Below, piece after piece: positions 54,341 through 62,564 of a stretch of DNA of 64,000 nucleotides. The first letter of the stretch is position 1; each line of letters opens with the position of its first letter. The translations under genes were made by a program, and so were the position numbers. The notes beneath the pieces are model-generated. The model ran no database searches and was not told where the DNA came from. It was given only the letters and a program-made list of their open reading frames with translations. Source of the stretch: Butyrivibrio sp. (GTDB taxonomy: Bacteria; Bacillota; Clostridia; Lachnospirales; Lachnospiraceae); NCBI RefSeq assembly GCF_017433805.1, contig NZ_JAFRGN010000036.1:62001-126000 (forward strand), written 5' to 3'.

Positions 54341-54922
54341 TTACAGTCCCCATACATCTTCATTTGTAGATGAAATAGCGATTGCGCCCGCTTCTAAGGC
54401 GTTCATAACATCTTCCTTATCTGAGATAAGTCCACCTGCGATAATTGGAACTCTGCTGACCTTGTTGATCTTCTTGATCATCTTGGGCATTACAATTCCC
54501 GGCAGGAACTCGATGCAATCAGGCTTAACTCCTGATGCCTTGGACTGCTTCTCAATATTGGTAAGTGCCATGCTATCTAAGATAAAATATCTAAGTACTG
54601 TGCTAAGTCCCAGCTCCTTGGCGTGTGGGATAAGATTACTCTTAGTTGTGATGATCCCGTCCGCCGCTGTATTGTTCCTAATAAAATCAACGCACACATC
54701 TCTTGAATTGTTGAGCCCGGTTATCAGATCCAGATGTACCATGGCTACCTTGTCTGCAGCCTTGATCTCATCAACAATATCAGCGATAGTACATACATCT
54801 CCATACAGTACGAAAATGATCTCAACATCTTCCTTTAGCGCCGTTTCAAGACCTTCATGATCCTTGACCGCTGCAATTATGGGATTTTGTTCTATCTTTG
54901 CAATAAACTCGCAATTTTCCAT
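54341..54922 (-). CDS. glpP: GlpP glycerol-3-phosphate-responsive antiterminator
   Basis: A 193-residue TIM-barrel-like protein matching the GlpP family (IVMPKMIKKINK, IIAGGLISDKEDV). In Bacillus GlpP with glycerol-3-phosphate binds leader RNA and allows transcription past a terminator. Here it is the first gene of the glp operon and its leader contains a long hairpin, so it may control its own operon. Confidence 0.93.
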   Translation of the reverse strand: MENCEFIAKIEQNPIIAAVKDHEGLETALKEDVEIIFVLYGDVCTIADIVDEIKAADKVAMVHLDLITGLNNSRDVCVDFIRNNTAADGIITTKSNLIPHAKELGLSTVLRYFILDSMALTNIEKQSKASGVKPDCIEFLPGIVMPKMIKKINKVSRVPIIAGGLISDKEDVMNALEAGAIAISSTNEDVWGL

Positions 54923-54949
54923 TTAGTAATTTCCCTAGAAACAAAGAAA

Positions 54950-55005
54950 GATGAGCGCAACAAATAAGCAGAGGTCCTCCCTCTTGCTTACCCTTTGCTC
55001 TCATC
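54950..55005 (-). promoter_or_regulatory. Leader hairpin upstream of glpP (candidate GlpP-responsive terminator)
   Basis: On the minus strand GATGAGAGCAAA pairs with TTGTTGCGCTCATC, and inside it TAAGCAAGAGG pairs with CCTCTGCTTA, forming one long interrupted stem. It is followed by CTTTCTTTGTTTCT before the glpP ribosome binding site. This suits a terminator/antiterminator. Confidence 0.6.
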
Positions 55006-55041
55006 TCTAAGGTTCATAATTAATATTTTATCCATAAAACT

Positions 55042-55070
55042 ATAATAGGCTCGTCGCCCTAAAAACGCAA
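55042..55070 (-). promoter_or_regulatory. Probable promoter of the glp operon
   Basis: Minus-strand TTGCGT (55065-55070), a 17-nt spacer, TATTAT (55042-55047). Transcription would begin near 55035, placing the leader hairpin in the RNA. Confidence 0.5.
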
Positions 55071-55151
55071 CATATTCTAAATAGTTTCCTGATCATTTCA
55101 TAATTTTTGTGACATCTCCACAAAATCAATTATTCTTTTTGTATGAAATTA

Positions 55152-56999
55152 CTACTCCACTCTTGAGTCCATGAATTTGTCGATGACTTTGTAGGCTTCC
55201 ATGTTGGGGTCGTCGACCATTTTGATTTCTGTGTCGAGCTGAAGGAGCTGGTCCTGGGTGGCAGTTCTCTTTTCCCAGGCTGGGAGGAGTTCACTAGTCT
55301 TGGAACCATCAGCATTTAAAAGAAATCCGTTAGGATCTCCGGTATAGGCGAAGTTTACCCAGTAGCTCTGCATGATTTCAGAAAGCTTGTAGTCCTCTTC
55401 GTCATAGAGTCCTGGATGTCTCCAGAGATTGCCGTAGGCATAAGGAAGCTCACCAGCGTGATAGTTGGACAAAATGTCATTTGTCTTGGTGAAGTAGTAC
55501 TCGTAGGCTGGTCTTCCCTGCTCTATCATGTAGTTGTTCCATACATAGTGGGAATAGCTAAACCACATAGCACTATAGGCCACATTAAGCGCTCCCTTGG
55601 CTTCTCCAAGTGCATCAATGATAAAGTACTGATCACGCTGAGGAAGCGTTGGAGGTACAACCTCGGCAAGCTCCTGCGCATATTCCTTGATATCCTCAGC
55701 CAAGAGATCAACGTAATTATCCTTAGTTGCCTCAGTATTTAAAAGAAAAGCATCTGCCTCTTTTACGTTAAATCCATTAAGAAGGGCCTGCTCATGATTC
55801 TCACCCTTTTCATAGGTAAGATACGGCTGCTCGACGATAGCATAGCCATCAACAGTCATTGATGAGTTCTGAGTCTGTGTCTGAACAAGCTTATCGGCCG
55901 GAATATTTCTAAGCTCCGCAGATGAAGTTACTCCAAACTCCTCTCTTACCTTATCTCCAGTCTCAAAAGCATCCTCATAATATCTGAAGGTATGGAATGG
56001 CTCTTTTGCCACAATTCCACTGGACTCAGCTATAGCATATCTAAAAAGCCCCTCTGTAAGCGGAGACACGCAGAGCGCGTTAACACTTGAAGAGCCTGCT
56101 GATTCACCGGCTATAGTGATCTTATTCTTATCACCGCCAAAATATTCAATATTGTCATAAACCCACTGAAGGGCTGCAATCTGGTCGAGAAGTCCGTAGT
56201 TGCCTGTTGTTCCATTTGGAGATTCAGCCTTGAGATCGTCAGCCGCATAATATCCGAACACTCCAAGTCTGTAAGCAAAGTTTACGAATACGACGCCTTT
56301 TTTAGCCAGGTCTTCTCCTCTGTACTCAGTATATGAAGACTGACCAGTTGTAAGTGATCCGCCGTGAACATAGACAATAACTGGAAGAGGTTCATCACCA
56401 ATATTTTCAGGTGTAAAGACATTAAGATACAGGCAGTCCTCGCTGACCTCCTCTACATATTCATCGCCGAATTTCACCTGATAATCGTGCCAGCCAAGTA
56501 TGTGTGACAGAGAGTCAAACCATATTGCACCTGACGTTTGCATTGCTCTTGGACCGAAATGATCAAAGGCTCTAATTCCATCCCAGCTTTCAGGAGCCTG
56601 TGGTTCTTTAAACCTTAGGTCACCAACAGGAGCTTTGGCATAAGGTATTCCAGCGTACACCTTAACAGAATGATCCTCGTTATATACTCCTGTCAGCTGT
56701 CCCTGAGGAATGGTCATAACCTCAGTAACATCGGGATTCTTATTATCTACCGCAGGAATTCTTCCAACAGGTGGCTGAGTGAGCGCACAGTTCAGAGCCA
56801 GCACAGCAAAATAAATAGCAAAAGGAATCAGAATAGCCTTGGCTCCGCTTCCCTTTTTGTAAAAAAAGCTTCTATAAATGAGCATGGCAACCGTCGCCAG
56901 TATTCCTACTATCCAGCCAGCAATAATATTCTTGGAAAGCTCCAGAAACGCAATGTACAAGGCTCCTATAAGGAGTACACATACATAATATAAGATCAT
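55152..56999 (-). CDS. Membrane-anchored type B carboxylesterase
   Basis: A 615-residue protein. Three N-terminal hydrophobic segments (about residues 3-22, 26-43 and 55-75) are followed by a large extracellular carboxylesterase domain (about 85-610). Nucleophile Ser is in GESAGSSS, the oxyanion region VYVHGGSL is present and the His is in NYHAGELPYAYGN. Type B esterases in plant-fibre bacteria hydrolyse ester side chains, but the target here is unknown. GGAGG precedes the ATG. Confidence 0.92.
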   Translation of the reverse strand: MILYYVCVLLIGALYIAFLELSKNIIAGWIVGILATVAMLIYRSFFYKKGSGAKAILIPFAIYFAVLALNCALTQPPVGRIPAVDNKNPDVTEVMTIPQGQLTGVYNEDHSVKVYAGIPYAKAPVGDLRFKEPQAPESWDGIRAFDHFGPRAMQTSGAIWFDSLSHILGWHDYQVKFGDEYVEEVSEDCLYLNVFTPENIGDEPLPVIVYVHGGSLTTGQSSYTEYRGEDLAKKGVVFVNFAYRLGVFGYYAADDLKAESPNGTTGNYGLLDQIAALQWVYDNIEYFGGDKNKITIAGESAGSSSVNALCVSPLTEGLFRYAIAESSGIVAKEPFHTFRYYEDAFETGDKVREEFGVTSSAELRNIPADKLVQTQTQNSSMTVDGYAIVEQPYLTYEKGENHEQALLNGFNVKEADAFLLNTEATKDNYVDLLAEDIKEYAQELAEVVPPTLPQRDQYFIIDALGEAKGALNVAYSAMWFSYSHYVWNNYMIEQGRPAYEYYFTKTNDILSNYHAGELPYAYGNLWRHPGLYDEEDYKLSEIMQSYWVNFAYTGDPNGFLLNADGSKTSELLPAWEKRTATQDQLLQLDTEIKMVDDPNMEAYKVIDKFMDSRVE

Positions 57000-57259
57000 C
57001 TTGTTACCTCCATGTATTTCTCAATCCATTGCTTTACTAAACTAAAGTCGTAATAAATGTTATACCACTATTTTGAATTGTATGCAATTTATTTTTTAAA
57101 TTTCATTAAATAAGATCATATACATGTATATCGACAAATTACCCTTATCTTGTTAATGGTGATAATTCTCCAATCCCCGTAAATATACATCTAAACATTC
57201 AACAATGTTTGTTATATAATATTATTAGAGACGTAATCATGTTACGAAGGAGAGCTAAT

Positions 57260-57562
57260 ATGTCACTTGGAAGAGAAGATCTGATTCATTCATTAGCTAA
57301 ATCAATGGGAATGGGCGAAGCCCAAAAGGCCAAATACACAGCAGGTAAATATAATGCAGATACAGGTAGCATTTTCTGTAATGGCCATGTGATCACCAAA
57401 CAGACCATTGAACAATCCCGTATCTATTTTCATAATCAGTACCGTAAGCTTGCGAGCAAGGACGATGAAGGAGCTAAGGATCTTGCAAGTATCTACGAGG
57501 TTGCTCTTGAAGCCATCAACATGATGGTTGAAAGTGGTAAGCCTGACGCTCCTACTTCCTGA
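57260..57562 (+). CDS. Small protein of unknown function
   Basis: The ATG at 57260 follows AAGGAGAG and gives 100 residues. It is soluble, with no signal or membrane segment. A helical N-terminus (LIHSLAKSMGMGEAQKAK) is followed by a short GSIFCNGHVITK stretch and a long helical half ending in VALEAINMMVESG. The 57000-57259 leader is AT-rich with no further gene seen. A terminator follows. I do not recognise the family. Confidence 0.75.
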   Translation: MSLGREDLIHSLAKSMGMGEAQKAKYTAGKYNADTGSIFCNGHVITKQTIEQSRIYFHNQYRKLASKDDEGAKDLASIYEVALEAINMMVESGKPDAPTS

Positions 57563-57600
57563 TATCAGACCAAAACAAAAATCAAACACCAATAAATCCT

Positions 57601-57654
57601 CAAACAAAAAACCATCCGCCTATGTGAGATGCCCCACATACTACGGATGGTTTT
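57601..57654. terminator. Bidirectional terminator after the 100-aa gene and uraA
   Basis: Arms AAAACCATCCG / CGGATGGTTTT (57607-57617 and 57644-57654), plus inner TATGTG/CACATA pairing, with T-rich tails on both strands. Confidence 0.85.
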
Positions 57655-57677
57655 ATTATTCTTATATTATGCTCTGA

Positions 57678-59066
57678 TTAAGCTCTCTTTTCTTCCTCAT
57701 CGTGATTGTTGAAGCTTACACCTCTGTTGATGTCGCCCTTGTGGTTAACACCAAAGTTGTAGTCATTACCAGGAAGAACAGCATTTAAGATAATTCCCAG
57801 AAGTGCTGCAATAGCAAGTGATGTAAGTGTAATAGATGTTCCTGCTACTACAAATGTGATTCCATCAGAGAAGCCAAGTCCTGAAACAAGGATAACTGCT
57901 GCAACGATGAGGTTACGTGACTTAGTAAAGTCAACCTTGTTCTCAACAACATTTCTAACTCCGATAGCTGAGATCATACCATAGAGTACGAAGCTGATTC
58001 CACCGATGATTGCTGTAGGCATTGTACCAATGACATCTGCAATCTTAGGAATAAAGCTAACAACTATAGCATAGCAAGCAGCTATACGAACAACCTTAGG
58101 ATCATAAACCTTGGAAAGCTCGAGAACGCCTGTGTTCTCACCATAGGTTGTGTTAGCTGGGCCACCGAACAAACCTGCCATTGCTGTTGCAAGTCCATCA
58201 CCAAAGAGTGTTCTGTGAAGACCAGGCTCTTCGATGAAGTTATTACCTGTTGTAGCAGAGATTGCTGAGATATCACCAACATGCTCCATCATTGTAGCAA
58301 GTGCAATAGGTGCCATAACAAGAATGGCTGTGATATCGAACTTGGCAATAAGGAAAGGAGGAAGTCCTACCCAGCTTGCCTGTGCGATAGGCTCAAAGTT
58401 GAGTATTGCGCTTCCATCTGCATTTGTGAAACCAATAAGCTGCATTACAACTGCAACTACATAAGAAATAACTACGCCCATGAGAATAGGAATGATCTTC
58501 CACATTCCCTTTCCCCAGATATTAAATGCAATAACAACTGCAAGAGCTACGAAAGCCAGAAACCAGTTCATTGAAGCATTACTTACTGCTGAAGGAGCAA
58601 GTGAAAGTCCGATACAGATGATGATAGGACCAGTTACTACAGGTGGTAAGAAACGCATTACCTTCTTAACTCCCACAACCTTGATGATCACACCAAGAAC
58701 CAGGTAAAGAAGTCCTGCAACTACAATTCCGCCACAAGCATATGGAAGCTTTTCTCCATAAGTCATATTAGCGAACTTGCCTGTATTAAGTTCTGCCACC
58801 GTTGCAAATCCCCCAAGAAATGCAAATGATGAACCAAGAAATGCTGGAACTTTAAATTTGGAAAATACGTGGAACAAGAGTGTTCCGAGACCTGCAAAGA
58901 AGAGTGTAACCTGGACTGAAAGTCCCTCTCCACCGAAATAGCTGTTAACCAGGATTGGCACCAGAATCGTTGCACCAAACATGGCAAACATGTGCTGAAG
59001 ACCAAGGATCAGCATTTTGGGTTTCCCCAGAGTTGTTGCGTCGTAAATAGCCTGTTTTTCTCCCAT
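57678..59066 (-). CDS. uraA: Uracil permease (NCS2 family)
   Basis: About 462 residues with some 12-14 hydrophobic segments. The family motif TTYGENTGVLELSKVYDP marks the uracil/xanthine permeases, closest to UraA. The ATG at 59066 has GGGAG 8 nt upstream; another at 59081 and a TTG at 59096 are in frame but lack a site. The 15-bp unit containing the ATG and GGGAG is duplicated here. It imports uracil, matching the pyrimidine genes at 34.7 kb. Confidence 0.95.
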   Translation of the reverse strand: MGEKQAIYDATTLGKPKMLILGLQHMFAMFGATILVPILVNSYFGGEGLSVQVTLFFAGLGTLLFHVFSKFKVPAFLGSSFAFLGGFATVAELNTGKFANMTYGEKLPYACGGIVVAGLLYLVLGVIIKVVGVKKVMRFLPPVVTGPIIICIGLSLAPSAVSNASMNWFLAFVALAVVIAFNIWGKGMWKIIPILMGVVISYVVAVVMQLIGFTNADGSAILNFEPIAQASWVGLPPFLIAKFDITAILVMAPIALATMMEHVGDISAISATTGNNFIEEPGLHRTLFGDGLATAMAGLFGGPANTTYGENTGVLELSKVYDPKVVRIAACYAIVVSFIPKIADVIGTMPTAIIGGISFVLYGMISAIGVRNVVENKVDFTKSRNLIVAAVILVSGLGFSDGITFVVAGTSITLTSLAIAALLGIILNAVLPGNDYNFGVNHKGDINRGVSFNNHDEEEKRA

Positions 59067-59143
59067 ACGTTTTTCTCCCATACTTTTTTCATACAAATAA
59101 TTACCACATAAATAATCGCATTAATGCATCATTTAATCAACAT

Positions 59144-60310
59144 TTATTCTCCCACCGCTTCATAAGCTGTATAGTATGTTTCTATCCTGTCAAATTTGTA
59201 GTAAGCATCCCCCTTGATTGCCGCACTACTACCTGGTTCTATGCAGACTTCGCCCGAATTCTGAGGAATCATCCAGATGCAGTCCACAAGCTCATCTCCA
59301 TCAAAAAACAAAACATACGCATCAACCTTAGCTTTCTTTTTGCTGGTATTCATGGCTGTAACAAAGGCTGAATTTTCAACTATCTCCCCAAGTACTGTAA
59401 CTTCATCGTAAAGATTTTCTTCATATGGTTCTCTCTTTGAGATCAGGAACTCATACATTGCCGGCAGAACGCCTCCCAGCTCATCATTATCAAAACGGCC
59501 CTCAAACACGAACTTTTCACCGTTTTTAACTATTTCTACTGTCTTGTTGGAGGTTGCAAGCTCATTACCATCTTCATCTCTTGCTGTAAAAAGACATTCA
59601 AACCTGCAATCTTTACCTGTCTCATTCTGCAGTACCAGAACAGGATTACAGTTATGGTCATCCTCTCTGAAATACTGCCCTACTATAAGTGTTCCAATAG
59701 GAAGGCCTCCATAAGAAGGCATATCATCGTCAGAAGCGCCCGACATATCAGCTCCATAGCATTTATCATTTCCCTCGTCCAAACTATCTATACTCTCAAA
59801 AATACTATCCACGCCAAGTTCATTTAATATCTTATCTCCAGCTGCTCCTTCGCCCTCAGTTAGATCAGTTCCGGCTTCTGTCTCATCTAATTTTGTATCA
59901 AGCTTAACTCCATCATCCGTTTCCACAACACCCTCTGCCACATAGTACATTCCGCCGGAAGGCTCCTCTGCAGAACTATCGGTAAGCTCGAGACTATCAT
60001 CTTTGATAAGTCCGTTCATATTAAAGCCAAGTCGTGAGTAATTGTCATAGATAATTTGTGATAGCATTCCAAGCTTTTCAGGCTTGTCATAGGGCAGATG
60101 CAGGCCATAGCAATTCAGATACATGACGGCAGGAAGCAGGATTCCGGCAAAAGAAATAGCCAGTGCTCTAATAGTCCTTATGGACTTTTCTTCTCTTAAA
60201 TTGAGAATATTCAGAACAAAGGCTGCAACTGACGGGATTATTCCTACAAAACCAAAGGACGTAAGTAGTCCCAGTATAGAGATTATCAGAGCAATTGTAG
60301 TTATATGCAT
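59144..60310 (-). CDS. Membrane protein with acidic extracellular domain, unknown function
   Basis: A 388-residue protein. Two N-terminal membrane segments (about residues 5-34 and 45-70), the first rich in Gly/Leu/Ile, precede a long extracellular part. An acidic Glu/Asp/Ser region (about 100-180) leads to a beta-rich domain of about 190 residues (PVLVLQNETGKDCRFECLF, AFVTAMNTSKKKAKVDAYV), resembling FxLYD-like surface domains. GAGAGGG precedes the ATG. It diverges from the 56-aa gene across an 18-bp palindrome. Confidence 0.78.
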   Translation of the reverse strand: MHITTIALIISILGLLTSFGFVGIIPSVAAFVLNILNLREEKSIRTIRALAISFAGILLPAVMYLNCYGLHLPYDKPEKLGMLSQIIYDNYSRLGFNMNGLIKDDSLELTDSSAEEPSGGMYYVAEGVVETDDGVKLDTKLDETEAGTDLTEGEGAAGDKILNELGVDSIFESIDSLDEGNDKCYGADMSGASDDDMPSYGGLPIGTLIVGQYFREDDHNCNPVLVLQNETGKDCRFECLFTARDEDGNELATSNKTVEIVKNGEKFVFEGRFDNDELGGVLPAMYEFLISKREPYEENLYDEVTVLGEIVENSAFVTAMNTSKKKAKVDAYVLFFDGDELVDCIWMIPQNSGEVCIEPGSSAAIKGDAYYKFDRIETYYTAYEAVGE

Positions 60311-60372
60311 GAAATTCCCTCTCGTTTTCTGTGCATATTTTACAAAAATTATTTCAAAATAAATGTCAATAC

Positions 60373-60400
60373 TTGTATCATTTTATTTTTGTACTACAAT
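60373..60400 (+). promoter_or_regulatory. Probable promoter of the 56-aa gene
   Basis: TTGTAT (60373-60378), a 16-nt spacer, TACAAT (60395-60400). The -10 box lies within the palindrome 60393-60410. Confidence 0.5.
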
Positions 60401-60410
60401 ATATTGTAGT
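60393..60410. promoter_or_regulatory. Perfect 18-bp palindrome overlapping a promoter
   Basis: ACTACAATATATTGTAGT reads the same on both strands. It covers the -10 box of the 56-aa gene and lies 83 bp upstream of the divergent membrane protein gene. It is a strong repressor-site candidate. Confidence 0.6.
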
Positions 60411-60462
60411 TAAGAAATGATTTTTATTTCGTACGTTATGTTTTTTGAGGAGGGTGTAGATT

Positions 60463-60633
60463 ATGAGTAATGTTGCCGATATTGAGGCTCTTGATTCAGG
60501 GGTTATACGCAACATCCTTCGCTCCATGACCAATGAACACTGGTCAGTAGCTGAGGCATTGGATGAGTATGATATTCCAGAGGAACTTCGTAGTGAGTAT
60601 GTAGCTCAGATTGAGGAATGCTTCGTAGACTGA
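60463..60633 (+). CDS. 56-residue acidic small protein
   Basis: A short ORF with a very strong ribosome binding site (GAGGAGGG, 8 nt before the ATG), a promoter and a terminator of its own, all signs of a real gene. The product is acidic and probably all helical (IEALDSGVIRNILRSM, EALDEYDIPEELRSEYV), with one Cys near the end and no membrane segment. I do not recognise it. A DNA- or protein-binding regulator is possible. Confidence 0.8.
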   Translation: MSNVADIEALDSGVIRNILRSMTNEHWSVAEALDEYDIPEELRSEYVAQIEECFVD

Positions 60634-60662
60634 TCACACAGTCTACTATACCAGACATTACC

Positions 60663-60689
60663 GGCCGCTGTTTATCAGCGGCCTTTTTT
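60663..60689 (+). terminator. Terminator of the 56-aa gene, inside the 3' end of the opposing gene
   Basis: GGCCGCTG / CAGCGGCC (60663-60670 and 60676-60683) around TTTAT, then six T. Its T-run and right arm are part of the last codons of the convergent gene ending at 60675. Confidence 0.88.
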
Positions 60690-61880
60690 ATTGTCATCAT
60701 GGAGCAGATCCATTCCCACATCATAAACCTTGCCCTCACAGGCATCAATCAGCCACTTGGCCATAGTAATGCCATTCTCTGTAAACAAAAGAAAATGTGG
60801 CTCTCTTACACTGGTGTGCACAGTTCCACCCATGGTGATAAGCGGAATTCTCCAGTCATCTATAAACATCCCAAACTTAGGAGTTATCTCCTTAAGCTCT
60901 TTTACCATTACCTGCAGCTGCTTGTAATACTCCAGCTGAACATCCTGGTCTGTCTTATATTTCTTGTTGATAATATCGTTGTAATAGGCACTCAGAAGAT
61001 AATCATAAATAGAGCTTGAATAAAGGTATTTGAACCTATCGCCATACTTGGCATATAGATCCTTATACCAGTCAAGCGTGATATTCTCTCCATGAATGGC
61101 CTTCCAGGTAGATTCCTTGGTCATCCAGATGTTCCTGGCTGTCTTCCTCCAGTTCTTATATAGGAGCTGTCCACTATCTGAAAAAAGAGTAATATTCCTG
61201 GCCTTGGGATAATAATCATCCACAATCTCGCCTGCAAGCGCTGGAACTGCAAACGCCCCGGCAGAATTGCCCGCTATCAGAAGTGTGCTGGGATTTGGGA
61301 AAAGAGATTTAGAAACATTCATGCTCTCCAGGAAATTAACATATCCATGAAAATGAAGGACATTATCCTGTCCATCCTCTCCCACATAAGGATAATCATT
61401 ATTACCAACATGGAAATCCCCTGTAGCATAAGTTATAACAACAAAGCTCCATTCCCTGAAAGGATTCTTATCTGTAAAGATATCCGTGATTCCCACATTG
61501 ATATTCATTATCTGAGTAAATGGGCGAAGGTTATTCCAATAATAGTTGGGAAGTCCGGCAGCAACCTTGCCACCAGTAACAGGTCTTGCTGCTGTGTACT
61601 CATTGTAGGCAACACCACCTCCAGATAAGAAAACACAGAGCTTATCCGGATCAGCAAGCTTAACATAAATATGATACTCAGATCCATCACCTGACATTCC
61701 CTTTTCCAAAGGTACCTTATACCAGGTCATCTTCTCTGGATTGTCTGGTAACACCTCTGCCTTAAAAGAGCTGTCTTCTATAGCCTTGCCTATTCTGTTT
61801 TCAACGAAATCTCCAACTTTAGATGCAAAGACAATTCCCCTTTTGAAATTGTCCTTATTCAGTCTGTCTTTTAAACTCAT
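60675..61880 (-). CDS. Pectinacetylesterase family hydrolase
   Basis: A 401-residue protein without a signal peptide, so probably cytoplasmic. The oxyanion motif VFLSGGGVAYNEY (about residues 82-94), nucleophile elbow AGNSAGAFAVP and the His in GGTVHTSVREPHF are those of the pectinacetylesterase/Notum-type alpha/beta hydrolases. Without export, pectin is an unlikely substrate; a small ester or lipid is more plausible. It is 15 bp downstream of the DUF6320-like gene. Confidence 0.85.
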   Translation of the reverse strand: MSLKDRLNKDNFKRGIVFASKVGDFVENRIGKAIEDSSFKAEVLPDNPEKMTWYKVPLEKGMSGDGSEYHIYVKLADPDKLCVFLSGGGVAYNEYTAARPVTGGKVAAGLPNYYWNNLRPFTQIMNINVGITDIFTDKNPFREWSFVVITYATGDFHVGNNDYPYVGEDGQDNVLHFHGYVNFLESMNVSKSLFPNPSTLLIAGNSAGAFAVPALAGEIVDDYYPKARNITLFSDSGQLLYKNWRKTARNIWMTKESTWKAIHGENITLDWYKDLYAKYGDRFKYLYSSSIYDYLLSAYYNDIINKKYKTDQDVQLEYYKQLQVMVKELKEITPKFGMFIDDWRIPLITMGGTVHTSVREPHFLLFTENGITMAKWLIDACEGKVYDVGMDLLHDDNKKGR

Positions 61881-61895
61881 TCCTCACCTGTATGA

Positions 61896-62561
61896 TTACA
61901 TATTAAACATCTTCTCTGATGCTCTCTTAAGATCTCTGAACCTGAATATCACAAGACCTACAATAAGTATCAGGTAGATCATTATCACGATAACAGCAGG
62001 CCAGGTAAAGAAATTACGACCCATTCTGATAAAGATGATCTGTGAAAGCGCCATAATAAGATCCAGCACCAGATACAGAATATACTCATCGAGCCTTAGT
62101 TTTAATACTTTGGCGGTTATAACTGTAGCTATAGCCAGTGCCAGAAGCGTACTAGGAACCATCCACATTACACTCCAGCCATGATAACCGGTTCGATAAT
62201 CAACATAAATATCAACCACAATGGCCACAACTACCTCAAAAGTAATGACCTTGATCAGGTTATTTCTAAGGTACAGTGTAGCAACAATTGTAACCCAGGC
62301 AGCCAGAATTCCCAGCATGGTAACACCAATAAATGGATATCTATTCTCTGTCTGGTAATTGATAGTTCCAAACACTATCTCTGAGGCAATGAATAAAAAC
62401 GTAGCCATCTTAAACAAAGTTATGCTACTGACCTTTTTCTTTCTAAGTGTTGGAAAAGGAGCTTCCGGCTCACCATCTATCTGTTTGAGCTGTCCCTGAC
62501 AAAGTGGACAGCAGGCCTTACGCCCTCTTATATTGACTTTACATTTAGGACAATACTGCAT
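61896..62561 (-). CDS. Zinc-ribbon multi-pass membrane protein (DUF6320-like)
   Basis: A 221-residue protein. An N-terminal zinc ribbon (YCPKCKV near residue 4 and CCPLCQG near 18) is followed by a basic stretch and six hydrophobic segments (about 50-205). It resembles DUF6320 proteins, known to me only by their genomic company with acyltransferase-like genes. It sits 3 bp after the acyltransferase and 15 bp before the esterase, in one operon. Confidence 0.78.
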   Translation of the reverse strand: MQYCPKCKVNIRGRKACCPLCQGQLKQIDGEPEAPFPTLRKKKVSSITLFKMATFLFIASEIVFGTINYQTENRYPFIGVTMLGILAAWVTIVATLYLRNNLIKVITFEVVVAIVVDIYVDYRTGYHGWSVMWMVPSTLLALAIATVITAKVLKLRLDEYILYLVLDLIMALSQIIFIRMGRNFFTWPAVIVIMIYLILIVGLVIFRFRDLKRASEKMFNM

Positions 62562-62564
62562 TTC

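Noticed and set aside
55095-55130. Terminator of the glp promoter region or esterase gene at 55103-55126
   Set aside because: ATTTTTGTG/CACAAAAT can pair, but the stem is short and AT-only outside the centre, and no T-run follows; it is also on the wrong side of any stop on the plus strand.
59067-59143. Pyrimidine-responsive leader (PyrR site or attenuator) before uraA
   Set aside because: The gap to the upstream gene is short and I find no stem-loop with a T-run or PyrR-like loop there.
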